Shown: positions 8,377 through 15,923, numbered from the stretch's first letter. The stretch is DNA of 64,000 nt from Azospirillum soli (GCF_017876165.1 NZ_JAGINQ010000007.1:239764-303763); one strand, 5' to 3'. Notes: generated from the letters alone by a model not told the origin. A program made the numbers and translations.

Positions 8377-9201
8377 TCATTCCCCCGTCTGCAACAGCGC
8401 CCCGCGCACCCGCGCCTGCCGGAACGAGTACTGAAAGGCCGCCGCGCACAGCGCCATGTAGACGAGGTTCAGCCCCGCCGCCCAGGCCAGATGGTCCCAG
8501 CGCACCACGCCGTTGTAGAGCACGGCGCGCATCCCCTCGAACACATGCGCGGGCGGCATCGCCAGCGCCACCCATTGCAGCCACTCCGGCAGGACGCTGA
8601 CCGGGTAATAGACCGCGCTGACCGGCGCCAGCATGAAGACGACGATCCAGGCCAGCCCCTCCGCTCCCATGCCGTAGCGCAGGATCAGCGCGACGATCAC
8701 CAGCCCCAGCGACCAGCCGAACACGATCAGGTTGGCGAAGAACCCGGCCAGCGGCAATCCCAGGCTGAACACCGAATAGCCGAAGAAGGGGATCGCCAGC
8801 AGCGCCGCCGGCACGACGCCGATGATGGTGCGGATCAGGCTCATGGTGAACAGCGCCGCCACCCACTCGCCGGGCCGCAGGGGGCTGACGAACAGGTGGC
8901 CGAGGTTGCGCGACCACATCTCCTCCAGGAACGACACCGACACGCCCAGCTGCCCCCGGAACAGCACGTCCCACAGCAGCACCGCGCTGACCAGCACCCC
9001 CGCCCCCTGCGCCACCCAGGCGCTGGAGGAGGCCATGAACTGGTTGATGTATCCCCACAGGATCATCTGCATGGTCGGCCAGTAGGCCAGTTCCAGGAAG
9101 CGCGGCCACGACCCGCGCAGCAGATACCAGTAGCGCAGCACCATCGCCCCGACGCGGCGCACGGAGAATGTGGGGCTGTGGGCGAAGTCCGGCGCCGTCA
9201 T
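8377..9201 (-). CDS. ABC-2 type exporter permease
   Basis: 274-residue integral membrane protein of the ABC-2 family, with about six hydrophobic segments and the conserved stretch SPLRPGEWVAA between helices 2 and 3. A typical C-terminal PPAHVFEGMRAVL block is also present. The ATG at 9201 (MTAPDF) lies just downstream of the ATPase stop (9206), so the two genes form one exporter. An upstream in-frame start would overlap the ATPase and add only an Arg-rich tail. lpxD starts 68 bp downstream on the same strand. Substrate is unknown; the lipid-acyl neighbours make an envelope lipid or glycan possible but unproven. Confidence 0.92.
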   Translation of the reverse strand: MTAPDFAHSPTFSVRRVGAMVLRYWYLLRGSWPRFLELAYWPTMQMILWGYINQFMASSSAWVAQGAGVLVSAVLLWDVLFRGQLGVSVSFLEEMWSRNLGHLFVSPLRPGEWVAALFTMSLIRTIIGVVPAALLAIPFFGYSVFSLGLPLAGFFANLIVFGWSLGLVIVALILRYGMGAEGLAWIVVFMLAPVSAVYYPVSVLPEWLQWVALAMPPAHVFEGMRAVLYNGVVRWDHLAWAAGLNLVYMALCAAAFQYSFRQARVRGALLQTGE

Positions 9202-9205
9202 GGCA

Positions 9206-10024
9206 TCACTCCGCCGCATTGGCCGCCTCCTTCTCCGCATCGGTGCGCGCCCGCGCGATGTCGAGGAACACCTCCTCCAGCGTGCCGCGCCCGTAGCGGG
9301 CCAGCAGGGCGGCCGGCGCGCCCTGGTCCACGATCCGGCCCTGGCGCATCATCAGCACATGGTCGCACAGCCGCTCCACCTCCAGCATGTTGTGGGAGGC
9401 GAGCAGGATCGTGGCCCCCGACTCGAACCGGTAGCGCTCCAGATACGTCCGGATCCAGTCCGCCGTGTCGGGGTCGAGCGAGGCGGTCGGCTCGTCCAGC
9501 AGAAGCACGTCGGGCCGGTTCAGCAGCGCCTTGGCCAGCGCCACGCGCGTCTTCTGACCGGCCGACAGCCCGCCCGACGGCCGCTCCAGGAACCGGGTCA
9601 GGTCCAGGTGCTCGGCCAGCTCCTCGACCCGCCGCTTCACCCCGGTCAGCCCATACAGGTGCGCGTACACGACGAGGTTCTCGCGCACGGTCAGCCGGTG
9701 CGGCAGCTCCACATAAGGCGAGGAGAAATTCATGCGCGGCAGCACCGCATGCCGGTGGCGCGCCATGTCCACCCCCAGCACCTCCACCGTTCCGGCCGTG
9801 GGCAGCAGCAGCCCCAGCAGCATGGAGATGGTGGTGGTCTTCCCCGCCCCGTTGCCGCCCAGCAGCCCGGTGACCGACCCCTTCGCCACGGTGAAGGAGA
9901 TCGCGTCCACGGCGGTGACCTCGCCGGACCGGGCGGTGCCGAACCGCTTGGTCAGACCCTCGACACGAATGGCGGCAGCAATGGCGTTCTGATTGTCGGA
10001 TAAACGATTGTCGGAGCTTTTCAT
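9206..10024 (-). CDS. ABC exporter ATP-binding protein
   Basis: 272-residue ATPase subunit paired with the ABC-2 permease. Visible motifs are Walker A GGNGAGKTT, a degenerate signature LSAGQKTR, Walker B VLLLDEPTASLD and the H-loop histidine in LLASHNM. The C-terminal EEVFLDIAR segment is typical of drug/polysaccharide/lipid exporters of the DrrA/NodI branch. The ATG at 10024 (MKSSDNRL) is the best start; the ABC domain begins near residue 19. It is divergent from regB with about 100 bp between, the likely location of both promoters. Confidence 0.94.
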   Translation of the reverse strand: MKSSDNRLSDNQNAIAAAIRVEGLTKRFGTARSGEVTAVDAISFTVAKGSVTGLLGGNGAGKTTTISMLLGLLLPTAGTVEVLGVDMARHRHAVLPRMNFSSPYVELPHRLTVRENLVVYAHLYGLTGVKRRVEELAEHLDLTRFLERPSGGLSAGQKTRVALAKALLNRPDVLLLDEPTASLDPDTADWIRTYLERYRFESGATILLASHNMLEVERLCDHVLMMRQGRIVDQGAPAALLARYGRGTLEEVFLDIARARTDAEKEAANAAE

Positions 10025-10126
10025 GGCTGTTGAATATGGCCGCTTGGCGCGCAATCGCCAGAGTGGCAAAACAGCATTCGATAAAACGACGGCGCCGCGT
10101 CCAAGCGGCCACGCAGGGAACACGCC

Positions 10127-11437
10127 ATGACTTTCGCCGCCGCGCGCCACGCCGTTGCCCTGGCCCCGGCCGTCTGGACCAATCTGGACGGGCGCGTCAC
10201 GCTGCGCACGCTGATCCTGATCCGCTGGATCGCGGTCATTGGGCAGCTGGCGACCGTGGTGATGGTGCAGTTCGTGCTGTCCTTCCCGCTGGCGCTGGGG
10301 CCGGTGATGGCGGCCATCGGCGCGTCGGTGCTGCTGAACATGGTGGCGATGGCCCAGCGCGGCGGGCGGCTGCGGCTGGCCGACCGGGACGCCGCGCTGT
10401 ACCTCGGCTACGACATGCTGCAGCTGACGCTGCTGCTGTACCTGACCGGCGGCCTCGCCAACCCCTTCGCCATCCTGCTGCTGGCGCCGATGACGGTGGC
10501 CGCCGCCATCCTGTCGCGCTACAGCGTGGTTCTGCTGACCGGGCTGAACCTCATCTGCCTGACCATCCTGGCGCTGTGGCATTTCCCGCTGCCCTGGCCG
10601 GAGCCGATGCCGGCGGTCGCCCCGCTCTACGCCTTCGGCATCTGGCTGTCGCTGTCCGTCTCCGCGACCTTCATCGCCGGCTACGTCTTCCGCGTGGCGG
10701 AGGAGGCGCGCCGCTTCGCCGAGGCGCTGTCGGCCACGCAGGTTGCCCTGGCCCGCGAGCAGCGCCTGTCCTCGCTGGGCGCGCTCGCCGCCGCCGCCGC
10801 GCACGAGCTGGGATCGCCGCTCGGCACCATCGCCGTGGTGGCGAAGGAGCTGGCGCGCGAGCTTCCCCCCGACAGCCCGCACACCGAGGACGTGACCCTC
10901 CTGCAAAGCCAGGTGATGCGCTGCCGCGAGATCCTGGCCGACCTCGCCCGCAAGCCGGAGGCCGACGGTGGCGACCCGTTCGAGCGGCTGCCCCTGACCG
11001 CGCTGATCGACGCCGCCGCCGCCCCGCACCGCCTCGGGCACATCATGTTCGTGGTGGAGCGCTCCCCCGGCGACGACAACGAGGAGCCCGTCTTCCGCCG
11101 CAGCCCGGAGGTTATCCACGGCCTCGGCAACTTCATCCAGAACGCGCACCAGTTCGCCAATCGCCGGGTCACCGTCGCGGCGGCGTGGGACGACCGCGCG
11201 GTCACGGTCACGGTGATGGACGACGGCCCCGGCTATCCGCACCACCTTCTGGGCCGCATCGGCGAGCCGTACCTGTCCGCGCGCAATGAACGTTCGGGAC
11301 ATATGGGACTAGGCATTTTCATTGCGCAAACGCTGCTTGAGAAAACCGGCGCTCAGGTCGCCTATAGCAATAATCGTAGCGGCGGCGCGCGAGTTGTCGT
11401 ACGCTGGGAACGTGGTGCATTAGAACCAGAGGACTAG
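10127..11437 (+). CDS. regB: Redox-sensing histidine kinase RegB/PrrB/ActS
   Basis: 436-residue membrane kinase with about six N-terminal transmembrane helices (residues 25-190). It carries the RegB hallmarks: the quinone/redox box GGLANPF at 108-114, the phosphoacceptor His226 in AAAHELGSPLGTI, and the redox-active Cys266 in MRCREILADL. A HATPase domain follows, with DDGPGYP and GHMGLGIFIAQTLLEKTGA. In relatives this cysteine and ubiquinone binding switch off the kinase under oxidising conditions. It is coupled to regA by a one-base overlap (TAG/GTG). In relatives the pair controls respiration, nitrogen fixation and carbon metabolism genes. Confidence 0.96.
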   Translation: MTFAAARHAVALAPAVWTNLDGRVTLRTLILIRWIAVIGQLATVVMVQFVLSFPLALGPVMAAIGASVLLNMVAMAQRGGRLRLADRDAALYLGYDMLQLTLLLYLTGGLANPFAILLLAPMTVAAAILSRYSVVLLTGLNLICLTILALWHFPLPWPEPMPAVAPLYAFGIWLSLSVSATFIAGYVFRVAEEARRFAEALSATQVALAREQRLSSLGALAAAAAHELGSPLGTIAVVAKELARELPPDSPHTEDVTLLQSQVMRCREILADLARKPEADGGDPFERLPLTALIDAAAAPHRLGHIMFVVERSPGDDNEEPVFRRSPEVIHGLGNFIQNAHQFANRRVTVAAAWDDRAVTVTVMDDGPGYPHHLLGRIGEPYLSARNERSGHMGLGIFIAQTLLEKTGAQVAYSNNRSGGARVVVRWERGALEPED

Positions 11438-12036
11438 TGGTGGATAGCGCTATGACCACGGACGAGAGTCCAACGGGCGAGACCGCCAAGCTGACGTTCA
11501 CGGGTGACGTTACCCGCAGCCTCCTCATCGTTGACGACGACGCTCCGTTCCGCATTCGCCTGGCGCGCGCCATGGAAAAGCGCGGTTTCAACGTGGTCGC
11601 GGTGGACACCGTACAGCTTGGGATCGACGTTGCGCAGGAATCGGCCCCGGCTTTCGCGGTGGTCGACCTGCGGCTGGCCGACGGCAGCGGCCTGGATGTG
11701 GTCAAGGCTCTGCGCGACGCCCGTCCGGACGCGCGCATCGTGATGCTGACCGGCTACGGCAACATCGCCACGGCGGTGGCCGCCGTGAAGGCCGGCGCCG
11801 TGGATTACCTGCCGAAGCCCGCCGATGCCGACGCCGTGGAACAGGCCCTGCTGGCCGATGGCCGCCCGCTGCCCTCGCCGCCGGAAAACCCGATGTCGGC
11901 CGACCGCGTGCGGTGGGAACACATCCAGCGCGTGTTCGAGCAGTGCGACCGCAACGTGTCCGAAACGGCCCGCCGCCTGAAAATGCACCGCCGTACGTTG
12001 CAGCGCATCCTCAACAAGCACGCGCCGCGCGGCTGA
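11437..12036 (+). CDS. regA: Redox response regulator RegA/PrrA/ActR
   Basis: 194-199-residue response regulator: receiver with acidic pocket VDDD and acceptor Asp in VVDLRLADGSG, Lys in PKPADAD, then a proline-rich linker and a Fis-type helix-turn-helix (NVSETARRLKMHRRTLQRIL) typical of RegA. Candidate starts are GTG 11437, GTG 11440 and ATG 11452; an AGAGGA site lies 4-7 bases before the GTGs, favouring them and coupling with regB. The sequence after the receiver matches the RegA family closely. A hairpin plus T-run terminator follows at 12067-12095. Confidence 0.96.
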   Translation: MVDSAMTTDESPTGETAKLTFTGDVTRSLLIVDDDAPFRIRLARAMEKRGFNVVAVDTVQLGIDVAQESAPAFAVVDLRLADGSGLDVVKALRDARPDARIVMLTGYGNIATAVAAVKAGAVDYLPKPADADAVEQALLADGRPLPSPPENPMSADRVRWEHIQRVFEQCDRNVSETARRLKMHRRTLQRILNKHAPRG

Positions 12037-12066
12037 ACCTTTTATTTATCCGCACACGAAAGAATG

Positions 12067-12095
12067 CGCCCCTTTCCTTGCGGAAGGGGCGTTTT
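12067..12095 (+). terminator. Rho-independent terminator after regA
   Basis: A stem of about 10 bp (CGCCCC..TTCC / GGAAGGGGCG, with one bulged T), a TTGC loop and a TTTT run directly downstream. It lies 31 bases after the regA stop, the expected end of the regBA operon. Confidence 0.85.
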
Positions 12096-12141
12096 ACTTT
12101 CAGCGGCCGTCCAGCTTCGCCTCGCCTTGCCCCGTTTAAGA

Positions 12142-12225
12142 TTCACCACCAAGGCACCAAAAATCCTCGATCCCTTCGAGCCGTGGTTCCTTGATGTCTT
12201 GGTGCCTTGGTGCCTTGGTGGTGAA
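12142..12225. repeat. Inverted repeat with perfect 19-bp arms (CAC-AAG family)
   Basis: Arms TTCACCACCAAGGCACCAA (12142-12160) and its exact reverse complement (12207-12225) flank a 46-base spacer. A further TTGG-containing copy at 12198-12206 makes the right arm partly duplicated. Same plan as the element at 3538-3659. Confidence 0.9.
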
Positions 12226-12275
12226 AACCCCCGACACCGCTAAAGCGGATTTTCTTCTACGGACGCAACCATTCC

Positions 12276-12368
12276 AGCCGTCCTGCCCGGACTTGATCCG
12301 GGCATCCATGCGACGTTGGGGCGTGGTCGTGATGGTGTGGATGACCGGGTCAAGCCCGGTCATGACGA
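12276..12368. repeat. Dispersed inverted repeat (CCGGACTTGATCCGGG type)
   Basis: Left arm around TGCCCGGACTTGATCCGGGC and right arm ATGACCGGGTCAAGCCCGGT are imperfect reverse complements about 90 bases overall. Repeats of this wording are common in intergenic regions of Rhodospirillales and other alphaproteobacteria (recalled knowledge). Confidence 0.75.
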
Positions 12369-12401
12369 AGCAAAGACGTTCACATCCAACGGAAATGCGC
12401 G

Positions 12402-14105
12402 TCACACCGCCCGGCGCACCACCATGGCACCCCGCGCCCGCGCGGTGCGCCCGGCCGGCGCCAGCCCGGCGGACACCAGATTGAGCATGGCGCGCGCGAT
12501 CGCCCGCTCGCCCAGGATGGTGTGGGTCGCCCCGCATTTGGTCAGATGCTCGACCTCCGCGTCGGAATGGGCACGCGCCAGGATTTCCAACTGCGGGTTC
12601 GCGGCCCGCGCCTGTTCGACCACCTGCCCAGCCTCGAACGCCTCCGGAATGGCGACGATCAGGTGCTTGGCCGTGGACAGTTCGGCCGCCTTCAGGATCT
12701 CCGGATCGGCGGCGTTGCCCATCAGAACCTCGGCGCCGTCCTCGCGCGCGGCCTGGGCCGGTTCGGTCCGGTCCTCGATCACGACGAAGGGCACCCCCGC
12801 TTCACGAAGGCCGGCGCCGACCATCGCCCCCACGCACCCGTAACCGACCACCACGACATGCCGCTCCGGCGCCGCCGGTACGGCCTCGGCGCGCTGATCG
12901 CCGGGTTCCTCCGCCTCGGCCGGAACGATCCGGGCGATCAAGGCGAACAGCAGCGGGTTGACCAGGATCGACAGGATGGCGCCTGCCAGGATCAGGTCCC
13001 GACCGACCGGCGGCAGCACGTTCAGCGAGACCCCAAGCCCGGCGAGAATGAAGGAGAATTCGCCGATCTGCGCCAAGCTCGCCGAGATGGTCAGCGCCGT
13101 CCCCGTGGAGCGCCCGAAGGCCCGCACGATGAAGAAGGCGGCGACCGATTTGCCGATCAGGATGATCGCCAGCGTCGCGGCGAGTTCCAGGGGCGCCTCG
13201 ACCACAATGGCCGGGTTGAACAGCATGCCGACCGACACGAAGAACAGCACCGCGAAGGCATCGCGCAGGGGCAGCGTCTCCGCCGCCGCCCGATGGCTCA
13301 GCGGTGACTCGTTCAGGATCATGCCCGCGAAGAAGGCGCCGAGCGCGAACGACACGCCGAACAGGGCCGAGGCGCCGAAGGCCACGGTGAGCGCGATGGC
13401 CAGCACCGACAGCCGGAACAGCTCCCGCGAGCCGGTGTGCGCGACCCAATGGAGCACCCACGGGATCACCCGCCGCCCGACGATCAGCATGAAGGCCACG
13501 AAGGCGGACACCTTGGCGAGCGTCACCAGCAACGTGCCCGTCAGGCCGAGCCCGAACGGCCCGTCTCCCCCGCCGGTCCCGTTCACGGCGCCGGCAACCG
13601 CCGGAATGACGACCAGCGCCAGCACCATCGCCAGATCCTCGACGATCAGCCATCCGACGGCGATGCGCCCGCGTTCCGTCTCGACCAGCCGCTGTTCCTG
13701 AAGCGCGCGCAACAGCACGACCGTGCTGGCGACCGACAGGGCAAGGCCGAAGATCAGGCCCGACACCAGCGACCAGCCGAGCAGCGTGGCAAGGCCGACG
13801 CCCAGCAGCGTCGCGACGGCGATCTGCACCACGGCGCCGGGAACGGCCACCTTCCGCACCGAGAGCAGATCCTTCAGCGAGAAATGCAGTCCGACGCCGA
13901 ACATCAGCAGGATCACGCCGATTTCCGCCAGTTCATTGGCGAGCCCCTGGTCCGCCACGAACCCCGGCGTGAACGGTCCGACCGCCACACCGGCCAGCAC
14001 ATAGCCCACCAGCGGCGAGGCTCGCAGCCGGTGGGCCAAGGCACCGAAGAGGAAGGCGGCGCCGAATCCGGCGACGAGAATGGCGATCAGGGGGCCGTAA
14101 TGCAT
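12402..14105 (-). CDS. ybaL: YbaL-type cation:proton antiporter with TrkA-N domain
   Basis: 567-residue CPA2 antiporter. The N-terminal ~390 residues form 12-13 transmembrane helices, with the family block SPLVGYVLAGVAVGPFTPGF, then LLMFGVGLHFSLKDL and GWLIVEDLAMVL. A Rossmann TrkA-N domain with VVGYGCVGAMVG follows (about 415-550) and would bind NAD(H). The sequence follows E. coli YbaL along its whole length, more closely than KefB/KefC. The start MHYGPLI matches that family. Likely exports K+ or another cation in exchange for H+. It is divergent from a small XRE regulator, which may control it. Confidence 0.93.
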   Translation of the reverse strand: MHYGPLIAILVAGFGAAFLFGALAHRLRASPLVGYVLAGVAVGPFTPGFVADQGLANELAEIGVILLMFGVGLHFSLKDLLSVRKVAVPGAVVQIAVATLLGVGLATLLGWSLVSGLIFGLALSVASTVVLLRALQEQRLVETERGRIAVGWLIVEDLAMVLALVVIPAVAGAVNGTGGGDGPFGLGLTGTLLVTLAKVSAFVAFMLIVGRRVIPWVLHWVAHTGSRELFRLSVLAIALTVAFGASALFGVSFALGAFFAGMILNESPLSHRAAAETLPLRDAFAVLFFVSVGMLFNPAIVVEAPLELAATLAIILIGKSVAAFFIVRAFGRSTGTALTISASLAQIGEFSFILAGLGVSLNVLPPVGRDLILAGAILSILVNPLLFALIARIVPAEAEEPGDQRAEAVPAAPERHVVVVGYGCVGAMVGAGLREAGVPFVVIEDRTEPAQAAREDGAEVLMGNAADPEILKAAELSTAKHLIVAIPEAFEAGQVVEQARAANPQLEILARAHSDAEVEHLTKCGATHTILGERAIARAMLNLVSAGLAPAGRTARARGAMVVRRAV

Positions 14106-14146
14106 GGCGCTCCAGGCGGGTGGAAAGGCGGCGGGATGGGGTGCCC

Positions 14147-14175
14147 TTGCATTTGGTCACGGCTCCGCTTATGTC
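14147..14175 (+). promoter_or_regulatory. Candidate promoter of the XRE regulator gene
   Basis: A TTGCAT/TATGTC pair with 17-base spacing lies just upstream of, and overlapping, the palindrome at 14174-14190. Transcription from here would begin near 14182, which favours the ATG at 14210 over the one at 14171. Match to sigma-70 consensus is only moderate. Confidence 0.4.
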
Positions 14176-14190
14176 AACCAAAATGGTTGA
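14174..14190. promoter_or_regulatory. Perfect operator-like palindrome TCAACCA-AAA-TGGTTGA
   Basis: Seven-base arms are exact reverse complements around an AAA centre. It sits between the divergent ybaL and XRE genes, about 20 bases before the chosen regulator start and overlapping its candidate -10 box. That is the expected position for autorepression by the XRE protein. Confidence 0.7.
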
Positions 14191-14209
14191 AGTTTTCCGC
14201 CGTGTGACA

Positions 14210-14458
14210 ATGCCCACCACGAAGCTGCTGACCCCCGGCCAATGCCGGGCGGCACGCGGGTTCCTCGACTGGACGCAAGACGAACTCGCCGAACGCTCCG
14301 GCCTGTCCCGCAGCACCATCCGGGATTTCGAAAAGGGGCGGCATGAATTGCACCAAGGATCGGAACAGCAGATCATCCGAACGCTGGAGGAAGCCGGCAT
14401 CCGGCTGGCGTCGTCGGACGAAACCGGGCTAGGCGTCTTCCTGAAGCGCGCGGCTTGA
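14210..14458 (+). CDS. Small XRE-family helix-turn-helix regulator
   Basis: 82-residue DNA-binding protein consisting almost entirely of one XRE helix-turn-helix: LTPGQCRAARGFLDWTQDELA, then RSGLSRSTIRDFEKGRHEL, with a C-terminal segment (IIRTLEEAGIRL) typical of the small alphaproteobacterial regulators. The ATG at 14210 gives MPTTKLLTPGQ; the alternative ATG at 14171 would place the operator palindrome inside the coding region. Its target is unknown; the adjacent palindrome suggests autoregulation and perhaps control of the divergent antiporter gene. Confidence 0.88.
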   Translation: MPTTKLLTPGQCRAARGFLDWTQDELAERSGLSRSTIRDFEKGRHELHQGSEQQIIRTLEEAGIRLASSDETGLGVFLKRAA

Positions 14459-14734
14459 TCGGCCCTCTCCCCTTGGGAAGATCAGGACTAGGACCGCAGG
14501 ACCAGTCGAAGCCTCCTGCCAGCTTTCCGCCGTCCACCTGCGCAGGGATGACGATGAAGGGTTGTTTTCACACGGAAAGCGGCTTCAACGGCCCAATGGA
14601 CCGCCCCTTCGCGGAGAGGGAATGTCAAAGGCGCAGCCTCCAGGCCGTATTCTTGTTTTGTTCGCCGAAGAGCACTACACTCGGCGCATCAACGCCCGAA
14701 CTGTACCCGCACCATCACCGGCATGGCGCTGTCA

Positions 14735-14781
14735 ACCAGTGCAACATCCAGCGAACCTAGGTCGCAGGATGTTGCACCGGT
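14735..14781. repeat. Large near-perfect palindrome
   Basis: GTGCAACATCC (14739-14749) and GGATGTTGCAC (14767-14777) are exact reverse complements. Matches extend outward (AACC/GGTT) with one mismatch, and inward, where GCGA/TCGC flank ACCTAGGT. Nearly the whole 47 bases can fold on themselves. Confidence 0.85.
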
Positions 14782-14811
14782 TAACGACGCACCAATCATT
14801 CGCACGCACAT

Positions 14812-14833
14812 CGTTGTGCACGGATGCACAACG
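14812..14833. repeat. Perfect 9-bp inverted repeat CGTTGTGCA-CGGA-TGCACAACG
   Basis: Nine-base arms are exact reverse complements around a four-base centre. It shares the TTGTGCA/TGCACAA word with the repeat at 14897-14931. Confidence 0.85.
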
Positions 14834-14896
14834 TACGTACACAAACGATGCCGCGCAAAGCACTGATTCAAATACACGAACCGCCGATTTCACCCA

Positions 14897-14931
14897 TTGT
14901 GCAGATTTGCGCCCCTGCTCAATCTGCACAA
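14897..14931. repeat. Perfect 11-bp inverted repeat TTGTGCAGATT / AATCTGCACAA
   Basis: Eleven-base arms at 14897-14907 and 14921-14931 are exact reverse complements with a 13-base spacer. It lies 37 bases beyond the DUF2892 stop; there is no T-run on either side, so it is not a standard terminator. Confidence 0.85.
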
Positions 14932-14968
14932 CGGTGCACACTGGGCTGCCGGCGCAAATCGTTAAGGC

Positions 14969-15160
14969 TCAGTTCTTCAGCGGGCAGGTCTTGATGCCGA
15001 ACAGGGTGTAGGCCGGGCAGAAGCCGATGACCGCCGTCAGCAGGGGCACCAGCCCGATCCAGCCCCAGGCGGTCTGCGGGCCGACGAACACCAGGGCGAT
15101 GAGGACAAGACCGACGACGGCGCGCAGCGCGCGGTCGACAGGACCGACGTTGGTGGACAT
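14969..15160 (-). CDS. DUF2892 (YgaP-like) small inner-membrane protein
   Basis: 63-residue protein with the DUF2892 pattern: NVGPVDRALRAVVG at the N-terminus, two short membrane helices, then GFCPAYTLFGIKTCPL. Such domains occur alone or fused to rhodaneses (E. coli YgaP). The ATG at 15160 is preceded by GAGAGG at the right spacing; a longer frame upstream is not supported. It lies 80 bp downstream of a Crp/Fnr gene on the same strand, with a TGTGAC-GGA-GTCACA palindrome between, so regulation by that protein is likely. Biochemical role unknown. Confidence 0.88.
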   Translation of the reverse strand: MSTNVGPVDRALRAVVGLVLIALVFVGPQTAWGWIGLVPLLTAVIGFCPAYTLFGIKTCPLKN

Positions 15161-15229
15161 GGAAGCACCTCTCGGAGCGGAGTGAGGGAACGATCGCCCC
15201 CCTTCTACGCCCACCCCGCCGATGCCGTC

Positions 15230-15258
15230 TGTGACGGAGTCACACGGTTTCCCGTGTG
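15230..15258. promoter_or_regulatory. Tandem palindromes, candidate Crp/Fnr-type operator
   Basis: TGTGAC-GGA-GTCACA (15230-15244) is a perfect palindrome resembling CRP/FNR half-sites but with tighter spacing. It overlaps a second one, CACACGG-TTTC-CCGTGTG (15241-15258). Both cover the stop codon of the crp/fnr-like gene, 70-100 bases upstream of the DUF2892 start. The second may instead be a transcript-end hairpin. Confidence 0.55.
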
Positions 15259-15923
15259 GTTTCGGACAGCGCCAGCAGCGCCTCGGCATCCAGCACGGCG
15301 ACCCGGCCGCGCGACAGCTCGACCAGCCCGCGCCGCTCGAACTCCTTCAACTGGCGGCTGACCACCTCGCGGGCGGTGCCGAGTTCGACGGCCAGCGCCT
15401 GATGCGTGGTGTCCAGCCCGCCCCGCGCGTCCCGATGGTCGACCAGGAAGCGGGCAAGCCGCAGGTCGATGCGTCCGAAGGCCACCTCCTCGACCAGCAT
15501 CATCATGGCCTGCAACCGGCTGCCGAAGGAGGCGAAGACGAAGTCGCGGAACACGGCGGAGCGGGCCAGCAGCTCGTGGAACGGCTGGGCGCCCAGCGCG
15601 ATGGCGTCCAAGTCGGTCTCGGCCACGCCTTCGGCGCTGTAGTTGGTCCGCGCCATCAGGCAGGCGGTGGTCAGGATGCAGGTATCGCCCCCGACCACGC
15701 GGTACAGCACGATCTCGCGCCCGGTTTCCGACGTCATCTGCACGCGGACGCTGCCGTCGATCATCAGCAGGAAGTTGCGGCACAGCCCGCCGATCTGGAA
15801 CAGCACGGTCCCGCGCGGCATCCGCACCCGGGCGCCGCCGGCGCGGAGCAGCTCCAGCGCATCCGGCTCCAGCCCGGCCAGCGCCGGGAACGTCTGCAAC
15901 CAATCCTCCTGTACCGCCGACAT
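15240..15923 (-). CDS. Crp/Fnr-family transcriptional regulator
   Basis: 227-residue regulator with an N-terminal cyclic-nucleotide-binding-like beta-barrel (about 20-130), a dimerisation helix, and a C-terminal winged helix whose recognition segment is GTAREVVSRQLKEFERRGLVEL. No N-terminal cysteine cluster of the FNR [4Fe-4S] type is visible; only two cysteines lie in the barrel region. So oxygen sensing by an iron-sulphur cluster is unlikely; the effector is unknown. The ATG at 15923 follows a strong GGAGGAGG site; an ATG at 15950 would place that site inside the gene. It likely regulates the following DUF2892 gene. Confidence 0.93.
   Translation of the reverse strand: MSAVQEDWLQTFPALAGLEPDALELLRAGGARVRMPRGTVLFQIGGLCRNFLLMIDGSVRVQMTSETGREIVLYRVVGGDTCILTTACLMARTNYSAEGVAETDLDAIALGAQPFHELLARSAVFRDFVFASFGSRLQAMMMLVEEVAFGRIDLRLARFLVDHRDARGGLDTTHQALAVELGTAREVVSRQLKEFERRGLVELSRGRVAVLDAEALLALSETTRETV

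Larger units (their letters stand above)
12037..12401. other. Gene-free stretch between regA and ybaL (terminator plus two dispersed repeats)
   Basis: 365 bases with no credible gene. It holds the regA terminator (12067-12095), a CAC-AAG inverted repeat (12142-12225) and a second inverted repeat (12276-12368). The stop of the convergent ybaL is at its right edge. Short reading frames here are composed of repeat sequence. Confidence 0.8.
14459..14968. other. Gene-free, relatively AT-rich stretch with nested palindromes
   Basis: 510 bases without a credible gene, between the XRE regulator and a DUF2892 gene. The right half carries three separate strong inverted repeats sharing TGCAC/TGCACAA words: about 14735-14781, 14812-14833 and 14897-14931. 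GC content drops visibly compared with neighbouring coding DNA. It could hold a non-coding RNA, an array of regulator sites or the relic of an element; sequence alone does not decide. Confidence 0.7.
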
